Assembly: GCA_027559495.1 (NCBI GenBank)
Contig: JAMXSV010000008.1
Location: forward strand, 1,178,001 to 1,242,000
Reading direction: 5' to 3'
DNA: 64,000 nucleotides
Origin: Aurifilum marmelostoma
Lineage: Eukaryota > Ascomycota > Sordariomycetes > Diaporthales > Cryphonectriaceae
Below are positions 35,001 through 45,976 of this stretch, one piece after another. Position numbers and translations under genes: made by a program. The first letter of the stretch is position 1. Each line of letters opens with the position of its first letter. The notes beneath the pieces are model-generated. The model made no database searches and was not told where the DNA came from. It was given only the letters and a program-made list of their open reading frames with translations.

Positions 35001-35892
35001 ATGCAAGCGTGTGCACCCGGCGCCACGGGTCCGGCTGGGATGTGGGAAACAGAGCACAGCCTCATCGCATCCAGCTGGGTCTTGTGTTGTTCAGGTTGGG
35101 GCCCGCAATCCACGTTATTATTGGGTATTGTTTTTTTCCCCTCTCGAAGTGACGAGGCCGAGCTGGCTCTTGTGTGTGCGTGCGTGTGTATTCCCAACAC
35201 AACCCAATTAATCACCCTTGAATGACTGCAAATTGCCCGACATGGGTCCTCTTGGAAACACATCTCCGCTTACGACGAAGCCTCAAAGGCGACCCGAATT
35301 CATAATGGGCCTCGTCCCACTCTCTGACAACAGGTCTTCATCTTGCCTGGCAACTCCCAATACTCCATACGACCTTGGCACATCAAGTGTGTCGTGAACT
35401 CTGTCTGCCTCTTCCCCAAGGCTTGTTGGTCCCTGCATCTGATCGCTGCCGCCTGTTCAACACACCTCGTCAGCGAGGTGTGAAAATGCGCACGGCTCCC
35501 CTGATCTTCATTCATTCGGCCTCTTCCTTCTAGTATTTTCTCTTTATTTCCACTCCCCTGCCATCCAGACAGGCGGGCTTTCTAGAATTTTTTTTCTTTT
35601 TTGGCAATTTCGGCAAAGATCACCGTTCTTCCCGCAGAGCCTAGTGCTCCTCGGAGAAGTCCTCTATTGGGGTCATCTCGTGTTTCTCCCCCCCCCCCCC
35701 CTTCTCCTGCTTTCTCTTTGAGGAGGAGAACGAGGGTCGGGACGCTCTCATATTGTCGACAACTTGATCTCTTTAAAAACCGGAGTCGTCGTTGGACAGA
35801 AAAACTAAACGGCCATGCTTTCAATCTGCAGAACACGCCGGGCTCGCCGTCCAGAGAGTTGGAATTTCCTCGAAATAAGCAGCGCCGACACA
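32028..35892. other. Gene-free region, possible leader of the small 35.9 kb gene
   Basis: No credible protein on either strand. Pyrimidine-rich sequence from about 34.2 to 35.0 kb, followed by donor-like GTGAGC at about 34939 and later acceptor-like sequence, would fit a spliced 5' untranslated leader, but this cannot be decided from sequence. There is a C run at about 35690-35701. Confidence 0.4.
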
Positions 35893-36515
35893 ATGTCTAT
35901 CGCCAGCAGTGAGAGATCATCGTCCTCTGGGAACCGTCAACGGGATACGGGGTTCCCAGAGTCCTTTTGTGGAAGTCAGTATTACACCAGATCCCCTCCA
36001 TAATCTGAATAGTGCAAGGACCGAATAACTGACTCTCCTGTGAAGACCGAAACACCAGTCTCCCGCACCCCGACGCAGACACATCTGGCAACGCCTGCAT
36101 TACCCAGGAAGACATCTCCGTGTCGCGTGTCCTCTCCCGTCAGCGGCGGTCGTTCCTCAACAAGAACAAGCGCACCATCTCGCACGGATACATCACACCA
36201 GAGATGGAGCAGATGTACAGCGAGGTCGCCGTCATCTCCGACTCGGAGTCAACGCCGGTGGACGGCAGACTACCGACCATCCCCGGAACCCCAGCCGTGG
36301 GCCAGCAGATTGCCATCGTCAGGCCGACCTCGGGCGGCGCCGATAGCTTCACCTCGAACTCGACGGGAGACCATGAAGATGCCGCCCCGCAGCCAGACCG
36401 ACACCACCGCCATTCGCGCATGAGGTTATCTACCGACACCACCGCCTCGTCACGCACCAGGTCCGGGAGGAGGAGTTTCCTGGGAAAGCTGGGGATCCAC
36501 AAGCACCGCGACTAG
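35893..36515 (+). CDS. Small Ser/Arg-rich protein of unknown function
   Basis: Exons 35893-35974 and 36046-36515 (GTCAGT...GAAG intron with an AACTGAC branch point) encode 183 residues. The sequence begins MSIASSERSSSSGNRQRDTG and continues through a basic stretch (RVLSRQRRSFLNKNKRTIS), a more regular segment (HGYITPEMEQMYSEVAVISDSES), then Pro/Ser/Thr-rich and His/Arg-rich sequence ending RRSFLGKLGIHKHRD. It has no membrane segment or catalytic motif and is probably disordered, with many potential phosphorylation sites. The HGYITPEMEQMY block looks constrained. An in-frame ATG at 35815 would add 26 residues; 35893 has the better context (CACAATG). Family not recognised; a conserved filamentous-fungal protein is plausible because splicing keeps the frame. 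Confidence 0.6.
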
Positions 36516-37443
36516 AGCCGTTGGGCGACTTCTGTGATACCCGGCCCGAGACATTCCTCCAACAAGTGAGGTGATGGGTGGCTACAGGTGGCTTTCACGG
36601 CCGCGGCCTTACACAATCTCGCTCTCTGTGCACTGGTCGGTTTCATCTTCTCCTGAGATGGGCGGACGGACGTCACTACACCACAAACTCATACATGTCG
36701 ATTGCGTGCGAATGCTCTACCATCGGGCGAGCACCAAGCCTTTTCTTCTTCTTCTTCTTTTTTTTCCCCTCTTCTTTTTTTCTTTTTCCTCGGACAATTC
36801 GGAAGCGTGGAGTCGGATTTGTTTTTCTTCTATTGGGAACTGGGTCGGTTTGGCTCGATGATGACATGAATCCCCTTTGTCTAAATCGGCACACCGAAAA
36901 ACAATAAACACCAAGAATTCTTCAGAGATTACTGGCGAGACAGAACAAGAATCCTGTCTGCTGGAACAAGACGGGGTCGTCCCGAGAGCAGAAGACCTTA
37001 GACACCTTCTCACTCACACACACACACACATACCCATGTCTATATTTGCGTCACCCACACGCATTTGTCACACTCGCTATCCTGCGTAGTCAATAGTTCT
37101 CTAATAGTATCATTACAAACAAGAATCAAAAACATATCTCAGGGGCCACTGGCTCGGAAAACTTCCTCGTTCTTTTACTTTTGGTGAATTTGACATAGTT
37201 CTAGCGGTTTGCGTGCTCATGGTGTGACATGTCCTCGAGCACGCCAAGGTGTATTTGCTCCCGAGCGGACCGTTGATGCTCGAGTGCCGCTAATCTATAC
37301 CCAGCTTTTAACCTCATCTCTTGGACTTTTCATGTCTTCCCCATGCTATCATAACATATGTTCTACACACCCAAATCCCTTCTAACTATGTTCCTCATAA
37401 TCGCCTCACTCCAGTCTGGTCCATCGTGACGCCCCGCGCTGTC
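36516..37443. other. Intergenic spacer
   Basis: T-rich tracts near 36740-36790 and a CA repeat near 37014-37031. No coding sequence or structure recognised; presumed 3' untranslated sequence of both flanking convergent genes. Confidence 0.5.
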
Positions 37444-37899
37444 TCAGCTCCCGCGGTACGTCGTGTACCCAAACGGCGAAAGCAGCAGCGGCACATGATA
37501 ATGCTGGCCCTCGGCAACCTCAAAGACAACCACCACCTCTGGGAAGAAAGTCTCCCTGTTCCCCGCGGCAAAGTAAGGCCCCGTGTCGAACCGCAGCGTC
37601 CACCTGCTGCTGCCGCGTATGTCGCCCAGCACGTCCTCGAGGGTGTAGACGGGGACCTCGCCAGGGCTCTGCGGGGAGGAGTAGGGGAGCCAGGTGCGGA
37701 CGCGGCCGTCCTCGTCGGTGCGAGACTCGAAGACTATGGGGAGCGAGGTCGGGTGGGGGGCGGCGGGCGCCGGGTCGGAGGGGGCTGGAGTGGTGGTTGG
37801 GGGGAGGGTGGTGTGTTCTAGGCGGACGCGAACGTTGCGGGCGGGCTGGCCTAGGGTTGTGTCGAGGATGTGGCAGGTGATGGGGTCTTTGGCTGCCAT
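37444..37899 (-). CDS. 5-hydroxyisourate hydrolase (transthyretin-like)
   Basis: Hydrolyses 5-hydroxyisourate, the product of urate oxidase, to OHCU on the way to allantoin. One exon of 151 residues. All family marks are present: an N-terminal ITCHILDTTLGQPA with the active-site His; RTDEDGRVRTW with the conserved Arg; FFPEVVVVFEV; HYHVPLLLSPFGYTTYRGS, including the second His and the invariant C-terminal YRGS tetrapeptide. Compared with bacterial enzymes (about 115 residues) it has a Thr/Pro/Ala-rich insertion after LEHTTL, usual in fungi. The start is the first in-frame ATG; the frame stays open upstream through a His-rich stretch but without an ATG. The C terminus lacks a typical SKL peroxisomal signal. 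Uricase and OHCU decarboxylase are not nearby. Confidence 0.93.
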   Translation of the reverse strand: MAAKDPITCHILDTTLGQPARNVRVRLEHTTLPPTTTPAPSDPAPAAPHPTSLPIVFESRTDEDGRVRTWLPYSSPQSPGEVPVYTLEDVLGDIRGSSRWTLRFDTGPYFAAGNRETFFPEVVVVFEVAEGQHYHVPLLLSPFGYTTYRGS

Positions 37900-38825
37900 C
37901 TTGGGTGGTTTGTGGTGATGATGGGGGCGGTGATGGTGATGGTGGTGGTGGTGGTGGCGATGGTTGGAGGGAAGATTGTCCACAAGTCTCTGCTATTGGG
38001 TACAAGGTTGGGCCGTGGGCCTGGTTGATGTAGGAGAGAAGAGAGGACAACAACAGCTTGGTGCCCTGCTTTCTCATTGAAATATGTCCTGTCGTGGGGT
38101 CAGGAGCGGCTGACGGGCGCTGCCGTCCGTCTGGAGAACCCCGCCGTCACAGCCTAGGTGGGCGCCGAGTCAGGGAACCTTGATGGGGATTCGCCAAGGT
38201 CAGATAATAGGGTTTGGCTGCCTTGTGAGCAGCCGTAACTATGTGGGCCACTGGGCAATGGCTAGGATAATTACAGGACGAGTACAGGCGAGGTCTCGAT
38301 CAGGAGGAGCCAGCACGAGATGAAATAGTAGAAGCTCTCTTGCCTAATTACTCCTGTAGTCGTACTACGATGCGCCCATCCGTGTCCCACTGATGGGCAC
38401 TAGGATACTGACAGTGAGAGGAGGGGCAACCACTGGAGGACCCATGGGCTCGGTACCGACAACGGCGTTAGAACCCTTGCCCCGCCATCCCACCATGGCC
38501 GTAGCGGAGCAGTGACGCTGCCCAGCGAGTTTAGTGGGTGGTGGTCATAGTACAGCAGTGGCGCCGCCTGCTTTGGCCTGCCAGCTTTGACACGCACCCT
38601 GTTCGAGAGTTCGCGATTCGAACAGGTTCCACCATCGACCATCACCACGACCACCACCCATACTCCTTTCCACGCTTCGACTTGGCCTGCTTCCCGCCGC
38701 ACCACACCATTCTTCTAGAACACTACTGACTAGTGTCGGAATATTTTGCGCATCTCGAAAGAAGACAGACAGCACAGATCGAAAGCTTCCACAGCAACAG
38801 AAGGAATAAAGAAAGAAGAAGAAAG
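37900..38825. other. Divergent promoter region, HIUase / GET3
   Basis: About 0.9 kb between divergent starts. It contains GGT/GAT triplets (37920-37970), which are the leader of the hydrolase on the minus strand, and an ATG at 38077 (minus) opening a frame that overlaps the hydrolase start. Nothing else is recognised. Confidence 0.45.
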
Positions 38826-39934
38826 ATGTCATCCGCCCTGATCAACGCAGACGACCCAGACGCCCTCGAGCCGACTCTGCAGTCGATCCTGGACCAGCGC
38901 ACCCTGCGCTGGATCTTTGTCGGCGGCAAGGGCGGCGTCGGCAAGACGACAACCTCGTGCTCCCTCGCCATCCAGCTCGCCAAGGTCCGCCGCAGCGTGC
39001 TCCTCATCTCCACCGATCCCGCCCACAACCTGAGCGATGCCTTCAGCCAGAAGTTCGGCAAGGAGGCGCGCCTCATTGACGGTTTCGACAACCTGAGCGC
39101 CATGGAGATCGACCCGAACGGGAGCATACAGGACCTGCTGGCCGGCCAGGGCGAGGACGCCGGTGCTGGTGGTGCAGACGCGATGGGTGGGATGGGCGGT
39201 ATGATGCAGGACCTGGCCTTTGCGGTAAGCCAGACAACACACGGGGCTGAAGGAGGCGTATCATAAGCTAACGGGATGGTCCTTTGGGGATCTTTTAGAT
39301 ACCGGGAATCGACGAGGCCATGTCTTTCGCAGAGGTGCTGAAGCAGGTCAAGTCCCTCTCCTACGAGACCATCATCTTCGACACGGCGCCGACGGGCCAC
39401 ACCCTCCGCTTCCTGCAGTTCCCCTCAGTGCTCGAGAAGGCCCTCGCAAAGATCTCGCAGCTTTCCAATCAGTACGGCCCCCTCCTCAACGGCTTCCTCG
39501 GCAGCCAGGGCGGCAGCCTGCCCAACGGCCAGAACCTCGGCGAGATGATGGAGAAGCTCGAGTCGCTGCGCGCCACCATCGGCGAGGTCAACACCCAGTT
39601 CAAGGATGAGGCCCTGACCACCTTTGTCTGCGTCTGCATCCCCGAGTTTCTGAGTCTGTACGAGACGGAGCGCATGATCCAGGAGCTCGCCAGCTACGGC
39701 ATCGACACCCACAGCATCGTCGTCAACCAGCTGCTCTTCCCCAAGGCCGGCAGCGACTGCGACCAGTGCAACGCCCGCCGCAAGATGCAGAAGAAGTACC
39801 TTGACCAGATCGAGGAGCTCTACGACGAGTTCAACGTCGTCAAGATGCCCCTGCTGGTCGAGGAGGTCAGGGGCAAGGAGAAGCTCGAGAGGTTCAGCGA
39901 GATGCTGGTCAAGCCCTACGTGCCACCTTCATAG
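38826..39934 (+). CDS. GET3: GET3, tail-anchored protein-targeting ATPase (ArsA family)
   Basis: A homodimeric cytosolic ATPase that captures tail-anchored proteins and delivers them to Get1/Get2 in the ER membrane. Exons 38826-39224 and 39299-39934 give 344 residues, the normal length. Seen: deviant P-loop GGKGGVGKT (residues 33-41), switch I STDPAHNLSD, switch II FDTAPTGHTLR, a hydrophobic Gly/Met-rich client-binding segment (GGMGGMMQDLA), and the zinc-binding CxxC at Cys287/Cys290 (SDCDQCNARR) that links the dimer. The intron falls between QDLAFA and IPGIDEA, inside the client-binding region. The start ATG directly precedes the family N terminus; an in-frame extension from 38733 is not supported. 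GET3 and the downstream MPE1-like gene are convergent. Confidence 0.97.
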
Positions 39935-41105
39935 GTGTGAGGGCCGCTCAGCGCTGAGCGGGTTGACACTGTAATACCAACGGGCAGGGAGGGGAAAGCA
40001 ACTGCGCATACGGTGCTTCCTATGCGCATTGCACCCTTGACGGAGGAGCGCAGCAGGATATGAGCTGATGAGGAGGCAGGGGCGTGCAGGAATAGCGCTG
40101 CCTGCTGTGAGCAGAAAGGACGTATGAAGCTGCGAAGGCAATACGCGGGCGAATCCGTAACAAGTGCGCCACCTTCGCCTCATACCCAGGGCATGTATGT
40201 GAGTGCGGAAGAATAAGAGACGAGGTCACGGGCGGCAAAGCATATAAGCATAGACAAAAGATACTACAAAGTCACATGAGCAATTCAAAAATCAGTTTTG
40301 TTTTGAAATAATTGTCATATTGATTCAGTCGCACGTAGAGTCAGCGCTCATATCAAAGGTGCGCGTTCGCCTATCTACCGCCCTCTCCTCCTCCCTCACC
40401 AGTCAACCGATATGCTGCCCTCAGTCGAAAGATGAGAGACCGAGGCGGTCTGAGTCCGAGATGAACGCTCCGAGGAAAAAGATCTTTGTAGAACACCAGA
40501 ACGAGCAAAGGAGACCATCATTCCATTCGCACCGTAGCGAAGCATCCCTCTCCTCATGATGAATAGAGAAAAAAAAGAAAGAAGAAGAAAAAACTGAGAA
40601 AGTGCACCAATTCCGCGGTGCTTGCTCAGGCTCGAGAAGAAGAGGAAAAAAATCAAAGTAAAGGCTGCTCCCCCCTCCCCCTCCCTTTCCCCTGAACGCC
40701 TTCAGTCATGCATATTTGTTTTTCCTTTATGTTGTGTGACCGTGCCTGCCGTGAAGATAGTCGTGTGCAAAGATGTCTTGTAGGTTGAGCGGGATGATCA
40801 GATATTTCCCAATGACGATGATGATGATGTGTGTGATGCCGCGGCCACCGCCTGCCGTCTTCCCCTCCTAGAACGCCGACTGTGCAGAGCCTGGAATAGG
40901 CCGCCTTGCCTGCATTACACTAGATGCCGAGTCGGAAAGGCGAATAAAAAAAATAATGAAATCATGTGCCGGAGGAGATGAAAAGGTAATGTACAGGCCA
41001 GAGAAGAGACTGTTTTGCCCGCACACCGCAATATAAAGGTCTGGATTGTTAGCCCCGAGGATGGGCGTTCCGGAACGGGGGCGTGCTGACGTACTGCTCG
41101 CCTCC
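39935..41105. other. Convergent 3' spacer, GET3 / MPE1
   Basis: Holds both 3' ends. A/T-rich stretches and purine runs near 40560-40600, and ATG/GAT repeats near 40812-40830. No coding sequence recognised. Confidence 0.5.
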
Positions 41106-43221
41106 CTAGAGCTCGCGGTAGTCGCTGGGCCGGACACGGCGCTGCTTGTTCTGGTGCCGGTGCGGGTTGACGGGCTTGCGGAAGTAGGCGTCGTCCTCGG
41201 GACCCACGCCGCCTCCTGCTCCGATGTTGTTGTTCATGTTGTTATGGAGGTTCATTTTGTTGTTGTTGTTGTTCATGGCCGGATTGGGCACGAAGCCGCC
41301 GCCGTTCCGTGGACCGGTAGGCGGGCCGCGGTTGAAGTTGTTGTTGTGGTGACTGTGGCCGTTCATACCGCTGCCGTTCATTTGGCGACCGCCAAAGCCG
41401 TTGCCGTTCATGGGGCCATTCTGGAAGCCACCGTTCATATTATTGTTGTTGTTATTGGGGAAGCCACCGTTCATCATCATCGGATTCATCATGGGGTTCA
41501 TGCCCATAGGGTTGAAGCCATTCATACCACCAAAGCCGTTCATCATGCCGGGGTTCATGTTCATCATGGGGTTCATCATTCCCATACCCATGTTCATTGG
41601 CATGGGCATGCCCATCGGGTTGAAACCGTTCATGCCCGCCATGCCGTTCATACCGTTCATGCCCATGAAGTCGGGCATCATGCCCATCTGCTGCTGTTGC
41701 TGCTGCTGGGCGGCCTCTTGAGCCCTCTGCATCGCCTTAGGTGCCTTGGGAGCCTTGGCCACGGGATTCTCGACATCCTCTTCTGCAGGGCGCTTCTTGG
41801 GGTTGGTGGTGGTGAGCTGCTCTCCGTTGATAGTGGGAGCAGTTGATGGCTCGTCCTTGACGGGAGCGGCCGCCTTTTGCGAGGGGTCTGTGGAGGGTGA
41901 CTTTGTCGATGCTGGAGGTGTGGGTGACTTGGAATTCTCCGTCTTGGTGACACCATCACTCTTGGTGCTGTTATCAGCAGGTTGCTCCTCCTTGGTCGCC
42001 TCAGCAGCAGTGGGTGATTTGACATCCTCCGGGGTCTTGGACCGCTCCTTTCTGGCAGCCTCCTTCTCCTTCATGTACTCATCGATTCTCTGGATTGCCT
42101 CGTCGTCGGGCTTGAGGTCGTCAATGAGCACACCCTCCGTCTGGCACGAGGGACAGACCAGGTCGCCCTCGATAAGTGCATTGGTAATGCAATCGTTGCA
42201 GTACGTCTTCGCACAACAGGGTGTCTTCATTGGGTCTATAAACATTTTCTTGTCGAGTTCGCACTCGATGCCCCTGTCCTGCAGCTCCTTCTCGTCCTGG
42301 GCCGCGAGCTTCTTCGCCTCCTCTGAGCCCTGTGCCTTGGCCTTGTACTTATCCCATGTCTTCTTGTCGGGCTCGGCGACCACGAACTCACCGTCCGCAG
42401 TCACCATGACCCCAGACGGCTTGTTACCGTCTTCGTCATTTCCCTGCGCGAGGACGGTGGCCTTGTCGACGGTCTTGAGGAAAGACTTGGGAATACCGGT
42501 AGTGCGCTTGATACGGGGCCGGTCGTTGTACTCGGGGTTGTCGTTGGTAGGGCACTGCTGAATCCAGTGGCCCTTCTCGCCACAACGGTGGCAGATGTAG
42601 CCATTGGGCGGTTCGTGGTCGGGAACGTTGGCAGGCTTCTTCTGGCCTGGTCTGAAGACGGGCGTCTGGTGGGACATCTCCTCCTGCTGCGACTTCCACT
42701 GCTCGCCCTGCACGGCGAACATGGCCATCATCTTCTCCTCCTCGGTCTGGGCGCTCGCCATCTTGGCGGCAAGATCTGATTGCGACTTGGCCGAGGCGGC
42801 TGCCTTGGTTGCCTGCTCTCGTCGGGAGTGGTTCTTGGCGGTGACGGGCATCTTTCCCGAGACGTAGCGGGCAGCGCGACCCGCGCCAGGTCGCATGGCA
42901 GGGAGACGGCGGGCGAGGACCGTAGTCGAACGGGTAATGACAGAGGTATCATCGTCGTACTCTAGGGGGGTTTGTCAGTAAGCTGGGCGATAGATGATGC
43001 ATGGTTCCCGGGGGGGGGGGTTGTTAACACAAGAGAAGAGACTCACCTTCACTGCCGTCTTCATTATAGAGGGCAAGGTCGAAGTCTGTTCCACTCCTGT
43101 CGAGGCCGTTCTTGATGATGATGTCGCGCTTCAGTTCAAAGACAGATATGCCGGTGCCGTCGAACTCTATCCGGCGAGGCTCCTTTTGCGACATAAACTT
43201 GACAAAAACGCAGGCCGACAT
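41106..43221 (-). CDS. MPE1: MPE1-type cleavage/polyadenylation factor (DWNN, zinc knuckle, RING)
   Basis: A subunit of the nuclear cleavage and polyadenylation factor, the fungal counterpart of RBBP6. Exons 43221-43047 and 42961-41106 encode 676 residues. In order: a DWNN ubiquitin-like domain (residues 1 to about 80, MSACVFVKFMSQKEPRRIEF...); a CCHC zinc knuckle (CHRCGEKGHWIQQC, 182-195); and a RING/U-box-like Cys-rich domain (CELDKKMFIDPMKTPCC...CPSC, about 292-331) expected to have ubiquitin-ligase activity. A Lys/Ser/Thr/Pro-rich linker follows, then a long Asn/Gly/Met-rich low-complexity tail with NGMNGM/NPMGMNPMMN repeats. The intron sits inside the DWNN (EDGSEE/YDDDTS) and joins in phase. 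The Met/Asn-rich tail is probably disordered and could drive condensation. A second 3'-end factor (PNUTS-like) lies 17 kb away. Confidence 0.93.
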
Positions 43222-43800
43222 CTTGGGCTGTGGTTACGTTGTCTGTGATGTTTGTGTGTGTGGTTTTGAATTGAAAGGTTTCCAGAGAGAGAAGTTGTAA
43301 GGGGATGATGACTTGCGATACGAGTGATGATTGATCCCAAACAGTTGGGTGCAAGCAGTACCGTTACCACAAGAAGATCACTGAAGGTTAGATTGCGCGC
43401 CGCAGGTCGTAAGTGATGCGCCTGCAGTTGAGAGCCGCACAACAAAGGGGGGAAAAGAGTGGGAAAGATGCGATACGCGATTTTGTTTGTTCTTTTCTGA
43501 TCTTGTTTGCAAGACAAGATGGACGTCTCTGCAACCTGGATTCCTTCTTCTTCTGCTTCTTTCTTCCTCTTCTTTCTTCTTTGCTGATTCTTGCTTCAAC
43601 TTGCGCGAAACGGGGGAACAAGTATCAATTCTGATTGTACTCGAGAGGACAATAGTGGTTGATTGAGAACCCCCAGAAAAAAATCAAAAGACCAGATGAT
43701 GAGAACAATACAGGTCCGCCAGCAGGCTGCCTATTCACGCGCAGTTCGAAAATCACCCAGACGGCGAAGATCAAAGCGACCGAATAGCAAAACCCATTCC
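43222..43800. other. Promoter and leader of the MPE1-like gene
   Basis: Upstream of the minus-strand MPE1-like start. There is a TCT/TTC-rich run near 43542-43580. No coding sequence is convincing. Confidence 0.45.
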
Positions 43801-44211
43801 TCAACTATGCGCCCAAGTTGTACCGACCCCAAGAGGCTGTAACTCTTTCTCTTGCCAGAATCCTCCAGGCGAATTCTCGAGCAGTAAGAAGAATGCGTAC
43901 CACGGCAAGGCTACGACCGAGCGATCCGTCCTGTCACCAATCTTGAAAATGATCTGAGGCAGATGAGCAAAGGCACTTGGGAGAAGCGGAAGGACGACTG
44001 GGAGAGAGACAAGGACGGCGACAGTCGAGATAGGGGTGCGAAGTAAATAAAAGAAATCCTTCTTTGTCGAGAAAGGCCTGTCGCGCACACCTCCGGTCGT
44101 CTTGGATGGTTGTTGAGGAGTTGGTGATGAAAGAATGTCGTGGGGTGGCTGCGGTTGGGGGAGGCAAGGAAGGACGAAGATTAGTGAAAGAAAGCAGAGA
44201 GAGTCAGTCAT
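43801..44211 (-). CDS. Possible small membrane protein, unrecognised
   Basis: One open frame of 136 codons from an ATG. The second half reads as a plausible protein, with a basic turn (RDRPFSTKKDFFYLLRTPI), a hydrophobic segment (VAVLVSLPVVLPLLPSAFA), then a polar stretch and a second, shorter hydrophobic segment (WYAFFLLLE). The stop follows GVGTTWAHS. Third codon positions favour C in the second half, but the first 40 codons look weaker and may be leader or intron. Size and layout would fit a small organelle-membrane protein. No family recognised. Confidence 0.38.
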   Translation of the reverse strand: MTDSLCFLSLIFVLPCLPQPQPPHDILSSPTPQQPSKTTGGVRDRPFSTKKDFFYLLRTPISTVAVLVSLPVVLPLLPSAFAHLPQIIFKIGDRTDRSVVALPWYAFFLLLENSPGGFWQEKELQPLGVGTTWAHS

Positions 44212-45271
44212 TGAAGGGGCTGCACACTCTGACTTGGGGGCTTGTTGGCAACCAGGCGCTAGTCCTCATCCTGCTTATGTCAGCCAGTCCAGCAAGCAAG
44301 CATAGAAGGAGCATTAGTCACCACTGACTGACTGACTGTGAGGCACATGCCTCCAAGTCCGCCCGCCCGCCCGCCAGCCAGCTAGGTTGCACTTGAAGGT
44401 TCCAGCAAGGCTCTCAGTCATGACTCAACTTCCTTTTGTGAAGAAAAATAAAGTAACAGAGATTTTAGTCCAAGGTGTCAAGTATTCATCAAGATATCAA
44501 GATAGATGAGGTTATTCAGGTCTATTCCTGGGAGGTGATTGATTTTAAATGGTGGCTGGAGAGCACTTTTGTTAGTGCTTGAGCAAAAAACACGCTGAAA
44601 CCATGTGTTGTGAGGATGCTGGCTTAGCACACCTTGATGACATGGCCAGACAGTAGTGTTGGTCAACTGGTGTGATCAAGTGTGACCATTCAGCTCCTTC
44701 TGATTGAAGCTACAGCTAGGGTCTTTTGGTCCAAGCTCCTACGCTACCCCAGATTGTCAGCCAGATTCGGGCCTGTCCTTGAGATTTTGGAGTTCAGCCC
44801 ATAGATCGTTCGATGCCTTTCGAGCCTGGGCGCCAGTGCACACCACCTCCACATTATTCGCCTCCTCCCCTCGACTGACTTGACGACATCACCATTCCAC
44901 CTTTCCACCGTCTCCGCCCTCACCTCCAGCTTTATCAACCATTTGCCGTGTTTCATGCTCAGGTCATCTGTGGTAGCAACTTAATTTACCCCCCAAAAAA
45001 CCCCTCGAGCTCCTCATGGAGCAATCGAGCTGAGCTGTCTTGGGAAATTCGCCAGAAGAATTCGCCCGCAAGGAAAAAACCGGTCGCCCGGATCACCCGC
45101 ACCTCAGGTTCAACGACTCCCCCGCCACGTGTGCTACCACCCTCACGATATCATATCTTCCTTCTTCTCTCTCGTGATCTTTACACTGTCTGTGTACAGA
45201 TCGACCAATCCGGATCTCACACTACCAACTCCATTGATACCACCACCGTCTTCCACCACAAGACCGGCAAA
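44212..45271. other. Intergenic and 5' leader of the UPS-like gene
   Basis: GACT repeats near 44327-44340 and CCGC repeats near 44361-44376. The frame of the UPS-like gene is open upstream to 44948, but this part has no family similarity and is treated as leader. No other gene seen. Confidence 0.45.
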
Positions 45272-45976
45272 ATGGTCCTCACCCACACCCAAAACCACAC
45301 ATACTCCCATCCCTTCCCGACCGTTACCCTCGCCTATTTCCTGCGGTACTGCTCCCCGCAGGTCAATCCTTTCGCCGCACACGTGCTCAGCACCGACACC
45401 ATCTCGACCCATGTCGACCCCGCCACCGGGAGGCTACACACCACACGCATCCACCTGAAGAAGTCCCGTATCCCTTCTGCCGTCGTCAAGCTCCTCCCCG
45501 CGTCGCTCACCGGCGGCGGTGGCGACAAGAAGTCATACATCCTCGAGACCAGCATCGTGGACATCAGCGAGGGATGGATGCGCACCGAGAGCCGCAACCT
45601 TGACTTTGTTGGAGTTCTCTCCGTCATCGAGCGGCAGACCTACACCGCCCCACAGCTCCCTGCCGCCAACACCACCAGCACCGACGTGGCCACCACGACC
45701 ATCTTCCGGTCGAGGGTCGGCGAGAAGATCAGGGAGCGCATGGGCCAGGCTTCTTCACAGCAGGAAAGCAGCGCCCAGGGCGGGTGGCTGGCCAAGTCCA
45801 TTATCCAGCGCAGTATCGAGTCGATCGCGTCCCGCAAGACACAGGACCAGCTCGGCAAGAGCCGCGAGGGTATGCGCGTCGTCCTCGAGAGGCTGAGGAA
45901 TTCTGGTGTGAAAGGCATTTTGGAGTTGACCCGGGGAGCAAGGGAGGCTGCCCTTGCCGAGGGAAGGGCGCTGTGA
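45272..45976 (+). CDS. PRELI/UPS-family mitochondrial lipid-transfer protein
   Basis: Members (Ups1/2/3, MSF1, PRELID) shuttle phosphatidic acid or phosphatidylserine across the mitochondrial intermembrane space with Mdm35. One exon, 234 residues. The N terminus (THTQNHTYSHPFPTVTLAYFLRY) and the following HVLSTDTISTHVDPATGRLHTTRIH, SYILETSIVDISEGWMRTESRNLDF and ERQTY segments follow the PRELI/MSF1 fold. A C-terminal helical part (SIESIASRKTQDQLGKSREGMRVVLERLR) follows. A short insertion (CSPQV) interrupts the usual RY-NPFA junction and does not look like an intron. The ATG lies directly before the family N terminus. Which paralogue this is cannot be decided; length and tail fit the Ups1/MSF1-type proteins. 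Confidence 0.88.
   Translation: MVLTHTQNHTYSHPFPTVTLAYFLRYCSPQVNPFAAHVLSTDTISTHVDPATGRLHTTRIHLKKSRIPSAVVKLLPASLTGGGGDKKSYILETSIVDISEGWMRTESRNLDFVGVLSVIERQTYTAPQLPAANTTSTDVATTTIFRSRVGEKIRERMGQASSQQESSAQGGWLAKSIIQRSIESIASRKTQDQLGKSREGMRVVLERLRNSGVKGILELTRGAREAALAEGRAL

Noticed and set aside
37900..37983. His-rich N-terminal extension of the hydrolase
   Set aside because: The open frame has no ATG there, only GTG; the first ATG (37899) is the conserved start.
38733..38825. 31-codon in-frame extension of GET3
   Set aside because: GET3 proteins begin at the position of ATG 38826; the extension is leader sequence.
44948..45271. 108-codon upstream extension of the UPS-like frame
   Set aside because: No similarity to PRELI proteins, which start at the ATG used here.
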